The notes: generated from the letters alone by a model not told the origin. A stretch of DNA of 64,000 nt from Glandiceps talaboti (GCF_964340395.1 NC_135569.1:615001-679000); one strand, 5' to 3'; counted from the first letter of the stretch, positions 1-13,169 are shown. Made by a program: numbers and translations.

Positions 1-343
1 GTGAGTGGTAGCTGATAGTGTGGCATGAATGTCATATCTTACAGACTAGTAGTATAGATGTGAGTGGTAGCTGATAGCATGGCATGAATGCCACATCGTA
101 CAGACTAGTAGTACAGATGTGAGTGGTAGCTGATAGTGTGGCATGAATGTCATATCTTACAGACTAGTAGTACAGATGTGAGTGATAGCTGATAGCATGG
201 CATGAATGTCATATCTTACAGACTAGTAGTACAGACGTGAGTGGTAGCTGATAGTGTGGTATGAATGTCATATCTTACTGACTAGTAGTATAGACGTGAG
301 TGGTAGCTGATAGTGTGGCATGAATGTCGTATCGTACAGACTA
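1..343. repeat. 59-bp tandem repeat, about 5.8 copies
   Basis: The unit begins GTGAGTGGTAGCTGATAG and contains TTACAGACTAGTAGTA. Units start at 1, 60, 119 and so on, with a few substitutions between them. The array is cut by the left window edge. Confidence 0.95.
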
Positions 344-1114
344 TTTGTTCACTGACTTGTATCTCAAGATGAACCTTCCATGCTAGACTCTTTACGACAA
401 GTTGCAGAAAGGTTTTACTGTTAATTATTACTCTCCATGCATTTATAGACCTATTTCTAATGAATCCCAGATAGGGCCAGACCGTCAAACAAGAGTGGAG
501 ATCAATGAAATAATTGATAAATTGACGTATTGTGTTAATCTTTTTGTGTTTGTCCAAATTGTAGTGTTCTTTGATGCCACTATAATTGATTTGTGTCATT
601 ATCTTCCGGTCAATAATCTAACTCAGGAACAATACCTTGGATTACCTGAAAGAAATGATACCAAAGGTGCCCTGTAATTTATACAGACCGAAGTTTACGT
701 TTTCAAAATGTTAAAAAGTAGTTTTTTAGCACTGTGATTGAGTTGTACTAGTAATGTATGCATAAATGACTTTAAATTCAAAAACTGCACAGCTAGGTAT
801 TTGGTTGGATGTTTCAAAGGGTGTCTAGTTGAGGTATGATTTGGCTATGACTCAGAGTAGTTTTGTTTGAGCACCCCTAATTACAGTCTCTAAGGTACAC
901 TGTGCTGGGGTGCCCTCATACATTGTTCAAACTCGGTGGTGAGTGCTAGTGGATAGTCACTTACTATAGTAGACACAAACTAAAGCTATTGTTGTGCAAT
1001 GAAATATATTACATGAGTGAACAAGGATAGCGATACCATTGTGTGAATCTAATCACCCTGCAATTAAGATAGTGTAACATTGGAAGACCTGAAACAATAC
1101 ACTGCAAGTTTATG
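344..1114. other. Non-coding stretch, nothing recognised
   Basis: The reading frame on + at 402-677 has no splice-site or homology support. I see no repeat or conserved protein. Confidence 0.5.
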
Positions 1115-1124
1115 AATGTTGTGA

Positions 1125-1405
1125 TCATAGCACAGTACAATTAATACTCCTGGCACAGACCTATGTCGGCACAACAGCCTCATACAACTTCCTCAACTCC
1201 CTGGGGAGCTTACACTGCATAGCAGCATCTGTAGCATATAGGATTATTTATGTCTTACCAGGTCCCAAATTGCATAGCTGGGTTGACTGAAACACATTTG
1301 TATAGTTAAAAATCTTGCCCATTCAGAAACAATGACATCGACAAAGCTTGAATCTGTAAGATGCAGATTCAAAGCCAGCCATTCTGACTATTTGACCATC
1401 ATGAT
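1125..1405 (-). mobile_element. tRNA-derived SINE, reverse orientation, diverged
   Basis: Its reverse complement follows the complete SINE at 31672-32052. Shared parts are a head with AGATTCAAGCTTTG near the B box, GGGCAAGATTTTTAAC, GGGACCTGGTAAGACA, CTCCCAGGGAGTTG-like sequence and the region before TGCCAGGAGTATTAAT. Confidence 0.7.
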
Positions 1406-2570
1406 TGGTACAATTTGATATCCTTCCATTAAAACTATGGTAACCCTCCATCCTAATTTCACAAAGAAGTTTATGTGACTGCATGTGTACATTGCCATTT
1501 TATTCACTACCTCCCAAAATTTGACTATGTCTCGTTCCACTCTTGCTTTCTGATTCCCAAACTTTATTGTCTGCATATGATTGATAGCAGTCCATGACAG
1601 TTAGTAGTTTCAATTGTAAGACCTTGCATAACAAGTGTTTTAAAAGCAAAATTACCATTTTATTACGCTTGAATGCCCACTAGACCTCCTTGTACTTGAT
1701 CCGACAACTAAAAGGACCTTGTCTGTAGTCTGGGTTTTTGTACGTCTGTGCTCGGTCCAAGTAGAATGAATAGAGAGGAGTCAGTCAATGAGATTGAAAG
1801 TGTTGTATAGTTTGATGAGAAAGATAACATTATTACTCACAGCTAGCTGTAATCACTGTTTGATCCACTTGTTTATTCTAGTTGATAGCCGCTATCCCTT
1901 GCATCGAATCTCAAGACCAAAGAGATGAATTGATACCACAGTTAGCATCTAGACTACATTATACTCATGCACAAATCCTATACCCATTTCTTGGTTGATT
2001 TCTGCAATATCTTCTAAACTCTTGGATAAATATTTGAATTCAATATTATTTTACTTTAACAAAGCATTTGACAAAAACTGGTCACAAATTTCTTACTGTG
2101 TTTTAAATTAACTCATTGTGTCAGGTGATGTCAGTGGGATCACAGTGTGATTTGAATCAATGACAAGAGTGGAGCTGTGTGACATAAACATAGTCAGTGG
2201 ACTATAGATCGGTTAATCACATAAGGAAAGATTTCATGATGGATTAGTGAGTTGAGTGGGATACAATGTGAAATTGTAATCTAATTTTGGGTTTGAAAAC
2301 AAAACCACTAGCAAATGTCTAGGCGTTTGAGTGAGGGTTAACGAAGTTCAAATCCACCTGCATGTAGGTCTGGGCCATGTCAACATCTGCTCAGAGAAAA
2401 TCTAAGGTAGCAATGACATGTTAGCCAAAGTCTAAGCATTTGTGGAATTGACATAGTCAAAACTGACCAGCGTGAAGGTTAAGGCCAGCCCAGAGAAGGT
2501 TCTAAGCTAGCAATGACAGGTCTAATGTCATGTCAGTGAAATACTTTGTCCATTGACCTCAGGTAGTGTA
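1406..2570. other. Non-coding stretch, nothing firm
   Basis: Short AT-rich sequence with two loosely similar segments, around 2330-2420 and 2430-2520 (GTCTAAGCATTTG and AGAGAAAATCTAAGGTAGCAA). These suggest an old duplication. No gene is visible. Confidence 0.45.
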
Positions 2571-2583
2571 CTTTGCTCATTGT

Positions 2584-2951
2584 AGACTCTCTCACAGTCC
2601 TTGGAGCTTCGCTTTACTAAAATTAAAGCTAAATGAATTATTTTGTATATACCGATACCAGATATATAACTGTACTCGAATATCGATCCTTGTACTGTGC
2701 GCCCTCATCGACCATGATAGGGATAACCATTTGTTGACGTGTGACTGCAACTCGGGACTTCGCGAAAACACAGAGCGTCGCAGTCACATGTCAATGAATA
2801 GTTATCTCTATGTGGTCGATGAGGGCGCACAGTACAAGGTTATTTGAGCACGGTCATGGAGTACGTGATGTAGATGGTATTGGTACATAAAAAATAATTC
2901 GTTTAGCTTTAATTTTACAGTAATGCGAAGCTCCAAAGGCTGCGAGAGAGT
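2584..2951. mobile_element. Fold-back MITE with 13-bp target duplication
   Basis: The two halves are inverted repeats over nearly the full length. ACTCTCTC with CTTGGAGCTTCGC on the left matches GCGAAGCTCC and GAGAGAGT on the right. The inner arms share TGTACTGTGCGCCCTCATCG. Direct copies of CTTTGCTCATTGT flank it (2571-2583 and 2952-2964). No transposase is present, so it is non-autonomous. Confidence 0.85.
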
Positions 2952-2964
2952 CTTTGCTCATTGT

Positions 2965-4560
2965 CGTTCTTGTTGTGTAAAGTGTTAAAAAGTAGAAAGT
3001 GTCTCTTCAGACTGTCAGTCACTGTGTCAGTTTTAAGTGTTTGAAGAGGAGAAAGGTCTAGACAGAACTATTCAATAATCATTGGTGAAATAATATGTTG
3101 ACAGTTATACTTTATGTTACCCATGTTTGACCAAATTTTTTTGTTCTATACATTGGTTGTTCTATGTTCTGTACTTTGAGGTCACTGCATGTACTTGGCT
3201 TGTTAGTTGGCATTTGTATTGACTGTGCAGAGGTCAAGGTGTGCAATGTTTACAGAGTATAGTACTAGTAGAGTAGAAAAGGTCTCTCTCTAAACAAAGT
3301 TGTCCTTGCAATCACCCCACTACAGGGGTATGTAAAAAATGGTCTTGAAGTGCTGCCCTCCCTCCTATTGACACACTCCCTCCTGTACACTTCCACTGCA
3401 AATAATTGCAGGAGGAGGGAGCAAGCCAGGCATACATCACTTTTCAGGGTCTGAGCCTTCATTTATGAGATTGATCCCTAATGGGAGAAGGGGGCAAGTG
3501 GGGAGGGGTAACTTTTTGCTCTGGTTTGTCCCTTTTGTTTGTTTGTTTTGTTTGTTTTCTGTGTACGTAATCTTGCAACAGGTTCCATTGGGAGAACAGT
3601 GCTAATGCACTGAAATGGTGTCTGTATAAGAAAGATTAATAAATGAAAATAAAAAACACTTGGTGTTGTAAGTACACGTATTGGTTATCTTGTTTTCTAT
3701 GGTGTAATTTGCTTTCCGTGAATTAGAATTAAATGCATCATAAACAAAAATAACAATCACTCAATTTCTTGGTCGACATCATGATTTCTCTATACACTAC
3801 ACAAACATAAATTACATTGTATGTCAAAATATATCAACAATCTTGTTTTATTTCTACTGCCTGGCAGAGGGATCAAATGCTAACAGATATCAACAATTGC
3901 TACTACTTTAAAATGTGCAAGAAAACCTCATAACTTCTGGAGAACAGTTGAGAAACACATCTATAGATTTATGTGTGTTGTCATGGATACACAGCTTAAA
4001 ACTAGATTAAGTGAGTATTTCAGTTGGTAATCCTAATCCTAAATATAGAGTTAGATGTATTGGGATAATGTGTGTCATAAAACAAGCCAGTGTACTAGAA
4101 TTAAGACCACCCATGTCCCAATTTCTTCAAAATTTATGAGTGTCATGTTGATTATCATATTATAAAGACCTTGAACATGAAAATGCATACACTGTAAATA
4201 TCCTAAAGTGTTCATTTTATACTCTACCCCACCCTTTATTCTAAATAGCATCAAGTAGAAAAATAATACATTTATTGCCCTAACTATAACCACATCAATT
4301 AATAACAACCCTAAACCTAAGTTAGCAACTTTTTGCTACGTTCCCTTTCTTTTCTGACTATAATAATGACAAAACTAAAAGCTGGGGGTACAAAAAGGAA
4401 CTCTTACCAAATAAACCTGTGTATACTATTATCATGACAGAAGGCAAAATTACAGGAAAGAATTTCAAGTCACATGTCGTATTATGATAACCTAAGAATT
4501 CTGATGTGTAGTTTATCAGTGTGTGTGATGGCTTAGTGTATAATTTGTGAAGTACTTGAT
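2965..4560. other. Non-coding stretch
   Basis: There is a short GTTTGTTT-type simple repeat near 3533-3560 and AT-rich sequence. The minus-strand frame 3265-3462 resembles no protein I know. Confidence 0.45.
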
Positions 4561-4562
4561 GA

Positions 4563-5322
4563 AGTTTAACCCTATACTGTCAAGTATTCTCTATTAACCC
4601 TGATGTAGTTGTCACTTTTATGGCATTTAGCAGACTACTAACATGACTGACAAAGTTTAACCCCACACTGCCTTGTTAACCCTAGCAGTCATTTTCATGG
4701 CATTTAGCAGACTACTAACATGACTGACAAAGTTTAACCCCACACTGCCTTGTTAACCCTAACAGTCATTTTCATGGCATTTAGCAGACGACTAACATGA
4801 CTGACAAAGTTTAACCCCACACTGCCTTGTTAACCCTAACAGTCATTTTCATGGCATTTAGCAGACGACTAACATGACTGACAAAGTTTAACCCCACACT
4901 GCCTTGTTAACCCTAACAGTCATTTTCATGGCATTTAGCAGACTACTAACATGACTGACAAAGTTTAACCCCACACTGCCTTGTTAACCCTAACAGTCAT
5001 TTTCATGGCATTTAGCAGACGACTAACATGACTGACAAAGTTTAACCCCACACTGCCTTGTTAACCCTAACAGTCATTTTCATGGCATTTAGCAGACGAC
5101 TAACATGACTGACAAAGTTTAACCCCACACTGCCTTGTTAACCCTAACAGTCATTTTCATGGCATTTAGCAGACGACTAACATGACTGACAAAGTTTAAC
5201 CCCACACTGCCTTGTTAACCCTAACAGTCATTTTTATGGCATTTAGCAGACTACTAACATGACTGACAAAGTTTAACCCCACACTGCCTTGTTAACCCTA
5301 ACAGTCATTTTCATGGCATTAT
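4563..5322. repeat. 77-bp tandem repeat, about 9-10 copies
   Basis: The unit carries TTTAACCCCACACTGCCTTG and GGCATTTAGCAGACGACTAA. The central copies are nearly identical, with alternating GACGAC and GACTAC. The first and last copies are diverged, consistent with homogenisation of the array interior. Confidence 0.95.
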
Positions 5323-5403
5323 ACCAGATGACATAATATGAGTTATGACTGACAAACAATGACAAAGTTTAATCCCACACTGCCTAATGTTAACCCTAAG
5401 GTA

Positions 5404-5578
5404 AATGTAATCGTCACTTTTATTGACTAATGTTATCGTCACTTTTATTGACTAATGTAATCGTCACTTTTATTGACTAATGTAGCCGTCACTTTTATTG
5501 ACTAATGTAGTCGTCACTTTTATTGACTAATGTAGTCGTCACATTTATTGACTAATGTAATCCGTCACTTTTAGTGCA
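5404..5578. repeat. 25-bp tandem repeat, about 7 copies
   Basis: The unit is TCGTCACTTTTATTGACTAA plus TGTAA/TGTAG. It lies directly after the 77-bp array, whose unit contains the related words GTCATTTTCATGG and GACTAA. Confidence 0.9.
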
Positions 5579-5910
5579 TTTGACTTTCCTAGATTGATTC
5601 TATTTTTTTTTACCAAACAACAAATTTACTTGTAATTATTCATCTACCAATTGACTCTAAGGACAGGTCATGTACCCCTACCAACTCACAATCTAAATAG
5701 TCCATAGTTTACAGATCTCACAAAGCAAGTTGAGATTCCATTTATTTTACTGATATGTTTGCCAGAACTTAATTGACTTTGGTTGCACTGATAAGAACTG
5801 TAAGTCGTCACATCAAAGAAATTACTGAAGAAAGTCTGTTGAACTTTCACTTTAATGTGTTTCAGTTTTTCTTTGTAGTGCCGTAATAGGATTGCATTTC
5901 TCATATCAAA

Positions 5911-7268
5911 CAAAATACTACTCTGGCAAACAAGGTCTCAGTTTGCTAAGATAGACACAAAATACTACTCTGGCAATCGAGGTCTCAGTTTACTAAGATA
6001 GATACAAACTACTACTCTGGCAATCGAGGTCTCAGTTTACTGAGATAGACACAAACTACTACTCTGGCAAACAAGGTCTCAGTTTACTAAGATAGACACA
6101 AACTACTACTCTGGCAAACAAGGTCTCAGTTTACTAAGATAGACACAAACTACTACTCTGGCAAACAAGGTCTCAGTTTACTGAGATAGACTACTACTCT
6201 GGCAAACACGGTCTCAGTTTTACTAAGATAGATACAAACTACTACTCTGGCAATCGAGGTCTCAGTTTACTGAGATGGACACAAACTACTACTCTGGCAA
6301 ACAAGGTCTCAGTTTTACTAAGATATACACAAACTACTACTCTGGCAAACAAGGTCTCAGTTTTACTAAGATATACACAAACTACTACTCTGGCAATCGA
6401 GGTCTCAGTTTACTAAGATAGACACAAACTACTACTCTGGCAAACAAGGTCTCAGTTTTACTAAGATATACACAAACTACTACTCTGGCAATCAAGGTCT
6501 CAGTTTACTAAGATATACACAAACTACTACTCTGGCAAACAAGGTCTCAGTTTACTGAGATAGACTACTACTCTGGCAAACAAGGTCTCAGTTTACTGAG
6601 ATAGACTACTACTCTGGTAATCAAGGTCTCAGTTTACTAAGATAGATACAAACTACTACTCTGGCAATCAAGGTCTCAGTTTTACTAAGATATACACAAA
6701 CTACTGCTCTGGCAAACAAGGTCTCAGTTTACTAAGATAGACACAAACTACTACTCTGGCAAACAAGGTCTCAGTTTACTAAGATAGACACAAACTACTC
6801 TGGCAAACACGGTCTCAGTTTACTAAGAATAGACACAAACTACTACTCTGGCAATCAAGGTCTCAGTTTACTAAGATATACACAAACTACTACTCTGGCA
6901 AACAAGGTCTCAGTTTACTAAGAATAGACACAAACTACTACTCTGGCAATCAAGGTCTCAGTTTACTAAGATATACACAAACTACTACTCTGGCAAACAA
7001 GGTCTCAGTTTACTAAGAATAGACACAAACTACTACTCTGGCAATCAAGGTCTCAGTTTACTAAGATATACACAAACTACTACTCTGGCAAACAAGGTCT
7101 CAGTTTACTAAGATATACACAAACTACTACTCTGGCAAACACGGTCTCAGTTTACTAAGATAGACACAAACTACTACTCTGGCAATCAAGGTCTCAGTTT
7201 ACTAAGATATACACAAACTACTACTCTGGCAAACAAGGTCTCAGTTTACTAAGATAGACACAAACAAA
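5911..7268. repeat. 47-bp tandem repeat, about 29 copies
   Basis: Core words are CTACTACTCTGGCAAACAAG and GTCTCAGTTTACTAAGATAG. Length variants (loss of ACACAAA, an extra T or A) and sequence variants (AATCGAGG, AAACAAGG, GATATACAC) recur in patterned order, so higher-order units have been amplified. One inverted single copy lies at 7448-7480. Confidence 0.95.
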
Positions 7269-7697
7269 CTATTGTTGTGACCTGTTGATATAAGCTATTG
7301 AATGGCCGTTGGTTTAAGTATTGTTTTGGGTCTTCCAATGTTTACACTATCTTGATCACAGGTGATTAGAATTGAACAGTAGAAGAACTACTATCACCCA
7401 CTTGCATAATCCACCACATCAAACAATAATAGTTTTAGTGTGTGTCTAAAACCGAGACCTCAATTGCCAGAGTAGTAATTATACTGATAGCAACTACCAG
7501 TGATTCCGCTAAACCAATTAAGAAATGACTCAAGGAATCCTGCTGACACACACTTGACATGTAATATATATAAGTGTCTTTTATTTACTGCACAGCATGC
7601 AGTGGTTTAGCCGACATACAATCCAGTTATTTGGGGTTATTGGTTCTCAACTCTTTTCCCTGATATTTTGCCAGCAATCGTTTATTCAAACCTAAAA

Positions 7698-8567
7698 CAC
7701 AGGGAGCAGCGAGCATGTAACTGATTGATCGATCGATCGATCGGTTGATGTATTGATTGATTGATTTATTATTTGGTTGAATGATTGATTGATTGATTGA
7801 TCAATTTTTGTGGTGCAATATAACTTACTTTGTGTGTGATATTGATCAATTGACTCATTGAGTTTTAAAACTATTTCTTTTTCTTTCCCTGGTTACTTTG
7901 CTCTCAGCTGTTGATCTCACACCACTAAAAGTCTGAGGCTGTATGTAATTCTCTCCTTGCTTTATTGACTAAATAAATGACGCCTTGTCCATTCTTCTAA
8001 TCTTATCTTAATTAAAACACACCTTATCTTAAAACTGGCAGGAGATCACTTACATTAACAGTTTGCTTTATCTCTCATCTGCTGGGAGATTATCACACTG
8101 GACAAACACTCGATCATGCATAAACTAGTCTTCCTTACTAGTTTATGCATGATCGAGTGTTTGTCCAGTGTGATAATCTCCCAGCAGATGAGAGATAAAG
8201 CAAACTGTTAATGTAAGTGATCTCCTGCCAGTTTTAAGATAAGGTGTGTTTTAATTAAGATAAGATTAGAAGAATGGACAAGGCGTCTTTATTTAGTCAA
8301 TAAAGCAAGGAGAGAATTACATACAGCCTCAGACTTTTAGTGGTGTGAGATCAACAGCTGAGAGCAAAGTAACCAGGGAAAGAAAAAGAAATAGTTTTAA
8401 AACTCAATGAGTCAATTGATCAATATCACACACAAAGTAAGTTATATTGCACCACAAAAATTGATCAATCAATCAATCAATCATTCAACCAAATAATAAA
8501 TCAATCAATCAATACATCAACCGATCGATCGATCGATCAATCAGTTACATGCTCGCTGCTCCCTGTG
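7698..8567. mobile_element. 870-bp near-perfect palindrome (fold-back element)
   Basis: Two arms of about 431 bp are reverse complements with at most a base or two of difference (AAATAAATGACGCC on the left against AAATAAAGACGCC for the right arm read in reverse complement). They meet at a 7-base spacer CTTCCTT (8130-8136). The ends are CACAGGG and CCCTGTG. Each is flanked by CCTAAAA (7691-7697 and 8568-8574), a likely 7-bp target duplication. The arms contain GATC and TGAT simple repeats. There is no open reading frame of note. Confidence 0.93.
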
Positions 8568-8574
8568 CCTAAAA

Positions 8575-9540
8575 TAACATTATGACTTTCCTCAGCAATG
8601 TTGAATATAGTAATTATTATGTTGATATTGTACAACTAAACCCTTCAAGTTGCTTCTAATCACATCAGCAGGAAAAATTTTAAACTCCAGTAAGATTTTG
8701 TGCCTTCTTCCTTGCTGAACAACATTCATTGAAGTAAATGGCCACTAGTGAATTGCCTGGTGTGGTAGGAAAAAGGTACCCCACCCCACACTACTGAATT
8801 CTAGGCCAGCAGTGGTTAACCTGAGTATAGCCCATTGTCAGTCAGATAGCTAAGTGTCTTGGCAAACTGGACCATATCTTGTATATGTATCAAAGAAACG
8901 TACAGAGCAGATAATGACTGCAGCTGTTTTTGTTAGCCATCAAAGATTTTATTCAAGAAAGTCTGGTGAATGTTTGTATATATGAGGTAGTTTATGGTTG
9001 ACCAGACTATTTCCAATATCAAACAAAATTATTGCCGGGATAACAACAGCAAGTAATTGCGATAACCATTGATGAAATTATTCAAGACACTGAGTATATT
9101 GTATGTAGTTTATGTCTGAAAGTCTCTCTTTACTGGAGTGGTTGCACCAGACAGTATCAAATAAAATGATTGTACTGATAATGACATCATTGCACTAACC
9201 ATTTACCGGGTATATGAAATTATTGAAAGCCTGCAGAACATCCACTGTGTGTTTATGGGTATTTCTTCACAGTGGATGACTGGCCCATTTCCCATTACAT
9301 TAGCATACAAACACTTAAAGTTAAAGGCCAGTGTATGTATTGTATTGAAGTGTACAGTTACGTGTGTAGAGTGTATTTGTGACTATCATTTCACTTCCAA
9401 TTAATTCATTTGTGATGTTATTTGACTATTACATGTCACGTCATACAGCAAATATTGAGTCATACCATGTGGAGGTGATACCATAATGTTTTCCACAGTG
9501 CTTCACTGACATTCCTCCATGTCATTGCATGTCAAGTGTT
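8575..9540. other. Non-coding stretch, nothing recognised
   Basis: AT-rich sequence. Two loosely similar segments (near 8990-9080 and 9140-9230, both with TATCAAACAAAAT or TATCAAATAAAAT) suggest an old tandem duplication. Confidence 0.45.
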
Positions 9541-9544
9541 AACA

Positions 9545-9720
9545 GCCAGTAGGAGTCATTTAAAGGCCAGGGTTTCAATCCCAGGTTCTCAGAATTAGTG
9601 TTGTCTGTTGTATCAGTGGAGCCATGATGAGTATTGTGCTGTTCTGGCCAACTTTGCCCGATAACTAGTATCTACACTTTGATTTTAATCCGAAGCTGAG
9701 CTGGGCCTTTAACAGAGAAT
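9545..9720 (+). mobile_element. Dispersed repeat family A, copy 1
   Basis: It contains TTTAAAGGCCAGGGTTTCAA, TCCCAGGTT and TGTATCAGTGGAGCCATGA. A reverse-complement copy lies at about 19855-19950 and a diverged forward copy at about 51045-51180. No termini were identified. Confidence 0.65.
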
Positions 9721-9783
9721 ACTTACATTAAATTAATATGAGCACGGATAGATTAAATACATTAAATGAAAATATGTACAAAT

Positions 9784-9882
9784 AGACAGGCAGGGAGACA
9801 GACAGGGAGACAGACAGGCAGACAGACAGACAGACAGACAGACAGACATGCACAGGCAGACAGACAGACATGCAGACAAACA
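9784..9882. repeat. (CAGA)n simple repeat
   Basis: A CAGACAGACAGA run with GGGAGACAGACAGG variants. The reading frame across it is low-complexity. Confidence 0.9.
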
Positions 9883-10540
9883 TACATCGTTTGAGACTGA
9901 TTTTGCGTTTACTCAATGAGTAAAGTGTATTTAACTGTTTTAAGAATGAAAGTTGAGTTACCAATTGACTGATTGTGTTTTTCATGAGATCTTGACAACC
10001 AAATTACTATGTTACGTAATGTACCAACAGTTCATAATTTATGCATTCATTCTTATAATAATTATATTATGTTTCTTGCATGTGATTTTTACTAGAATGT
10101 TTTGGTTAGATGAATTTCTGAGATATCCAGCTGTTGTGAACTTTGACCTGATAGTTGAAAATAACAAACGGTACATGATATATATGTCTAAGATGATCTA
10201 TATTATAGTATTAATGTCAAACACAAAGTACTTGCTAACTGCTTATAAATACCCTTAGAATCCTCTGTCAAATCAAAATATTTGTTTTACCTATCTGTAA
10301 CAGTTGATTGAGTTCAGAATCAGTTTATATAAACACTTAGTTACTGAGTGTGTGTCGCCTTAAAGGCATGTTGCCATGGTAACTGTCAGAATCTATCTGC
10401 AGGGGTACCTTATTAGAGTTCTTGTGAACATGTGAAGGTCATAGAATATTGTCAACTGGGTGGATGATTGGCCAGTGTAACCGAGTCACAGATCCAGGCT
10501 GGATCTTTGACTGAGCAACGCTCACAGATAATGAGTAAGT

Positions 10541-10832
10541 CTAGTAGAGTAGACTATAGCAGAGTAGAGCAGAGTAGAGTAGAGTAGAGTAGAGTAGAGC
10601 AGAGCAGAGCAGAGCAGAGCAGAGCAGATTAGACTAGAGCAGAGCAGAGCAAAGTAGAGTAGAGCAGAGCAGAGCAGAGCAGAGTAGAGTAGAGTAGAGC
10701 AGAGCAGTGAGTGCAGCAGAGTAGAATACAATAGAGTACAGTACTATACAGTACAATAAAGAACAGTACAATACAGTAGAGTGCAGTGCATTACAGTAGA
10801 GTAGAGTAGAGTAGAGTAGAGTAGAGTAGAGT
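10541..10832. repeat. Pentanucleotide AGAGT/AGAGC array
   Basis: Blocks of AGAGT and AGAGC alternate; the middle third is diverged to ACAGTACAATA-like sequence. Confidence 0.92.
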
Positions 10833-11039
10833 CAACGATCCAACAAGTTGACCAGCTAAGAATGCTGGTAATAGAGTCTGGAAAATCTTGGTAATTAGAC
10901 TGTCTTTAGTTTGTGTATAAGAAATCTTTATTGTCTCTAATGATGTAGTTGCCATACAAATACAAATACAATGTAGTAGTCTAGTGGTATTCTTCATTGG
11001 ATCTTTCTTTACATTTGATACAATGTACATTGGTATTCA

Positions 11040-12150
11040 GATCAACAAAGTAGACAAGTGTATGAAACTGACATTATTTTTTTCATATATAACTTGTCTT
11101 CCCCTTTATTAAAGTACCACATTAGCTGAGTCTATAAGTTAGTTGACCCAAGTGAAATATTACTTAAACAAAACCATAACTAAAGTAGTCTTAGTTTAAT
11201 GTTAATGATGCTATATGTGCTCAATGACACTGCAATCATATTCTGGCATTGCTAGCACACTTGATAGCATAATAGCGGTTTCCATGATAATTTATTTTAT
11301 AAATAATTATGATAAATTATGTTATTGAATCATTAATTTAGTATTCCTAAATATCAGGTTAGAGTTCTGTCAATTAAAAGTAATGATTAAATAATTGGAA
11401 TGCATTAGATATGTTTTCATCTGTAGCAGAAATGAACCCCCCCCCCCCCACCACCACCAACAACAATGTAAAATCTTAGCTTTTAAATCACATTTGGAAA
11501 TACAATTTTCACCACTGAGGGCAGTAGACAATCCTAGCCTCGGTTCACAAGATGCAGGTATGACAGCAACATCAATTTAACATTGTGTAAACTATTGCTA
11601 CTGGGCTGCAATGCAATCTGATATGAAGTAGCTTACAAGCTGTGCTTGTATCTGTTTTACATCTGTGGGCGATATTGAAACTAGAGATGTTAACTCAAGC
11701 TAGAGTCTGAACACTTCAAAGTTAGTTGTCATGTTATTATTTCTTAAACAAAATAAAGCATATTGAAAGTTAGAAACGGTATCAATTTCCTGTTGATAAT
11801 CAAGGGAAATGATTTCCTGTTTCTGATATATACAAGTGTGAATAATACAAACAATTCAAAGTCAAGTTCCTTTTGATAAGATGATAATTAGCAGTCTTGT
11901 ACATTTCCTAATTGATAGGCAGACAGACAGGTGGGCAGACAGACTGATGACTCATGTTGCTTTTTTAACAGGTCCACACATGCATCAAATCTTTCGATAG
12001 AAATTGTCGCCTGGATTTTATTTTTAGTACAGGCATTTAAAGAAATCTATTTTTGTTTCTTGGTGAAATACGAAAAACAGCCCCATTCAGTTGTACAGAG
12101 TTGAACCCCTCTTGCTATGACAGTATATGTACAGATATATAGAGACAGCC
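11040..12150. other. Non-coding stretch
   Basis: Apart from a C10-type run with CCACCACCA near 11437-11460 and a short CAGACAGA run near 11920-11945, I see nothing in it. Confidence 0.45.
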
Positions 12151-12365
12151 AGCCAGAGGGAGAGAAAGGGGGGGGGGAGGGAGGGAGGGAGGGAGGGAAG
12201 GAGGGGGAGAGGGAGGGGAGGAAGGAGAGAAAGAGAGACAGACAAAACAGACAGACAGACAGACAGACAGACAGAAAGGCAGACAGACAGACAGAGACAG
12301 AGAGACAGAGACAGGCAGGCACCCAGAGACAGAAAGACACAGGCACACTTTAATAGACTACATTG
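12150..12365. repeat. GGGA/GACA simple repeat with a conserved tail
   Basis: A purine-rich GGGA/GGGAGG block runs into (CAGA)n and then GCAGGCACCCAGAGACAGA and a tail with GGCACACTTTA and AGACTACAT. The same tail follows the GA repeat at 35915-36065, so both belong to one dispersed element. Confidence 0.85.
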
Positions 12366-13169
12366 TAAATCAAGAATGTGAGTGAGCGAGTGAGGGAGAG
12401 GGAGAGACATTTGTTGTAAATGTATTTGGTATAAACTTGATATATTCACATATAGTCGTCTGGCATATGCTGGCAGTTTTAGCTGTATCATATAAAAAAG
12501 ATCTTAGATAAAAACACCCAATTGAATATTGGTTTCAACCCAAGAGGATCTGAGTTGATGTAAACACTATGTGATGATTTTGCAACATGGAGTTCTAATT
12601 TTAATTGAAATCTATATCAGATGTCCATAGTCGGCATGTACACTAGTAATTTATCTGTAGTCTGTTTGTCTCAGTATCTCACAGGCTTGGAATACCATTC
12701 ACTTTCAATAGTCTAGTCTGTTACAAGTGATAACATGATTGTGCTGTTGATCGGGTTTGTAACAATGGGTGGCCGAGACCTAGCGAATGTAGCAAGATAT
12801 AGACAGATATAGATGGATGTAAACCCTTGAAGTCTTGATACTAATGCCCCAGTTTAATACTGGAAAATACTCGAATGATATTTTCCAAAACTTTTGTTCA
12901 TATTTTAATTCAAATTTCGGTTTGCTCATTCTCAATTCAGTCTAACTTTAATAATGGCATTATTAACAACATACCTTAGCAGATGTGGAAAAGCATACAT
13001 AAATGAAATACACACATTTTGTAAATACAAATCCTTTAGGAGTATGCTGGGGACTGTTTATATCTGAAAATAAAATTTAATAAACTTGGAGTGGGAATCA
13101 TTGATTCAGTAAGTAGAGACTGACTGCACTGCTCATCAACTGATCTGTAAATGTATTTTTGTTCTCATT

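Noticed and set aside
5911-7268. CRISPR array
   Set aside because: Contiguous tandem repeats with no unique spacers, in an animal genome.
12047-12491. Overlapping low-complexity frames on both strands
   Set aside because: GGGA/CAGA simple repeat.
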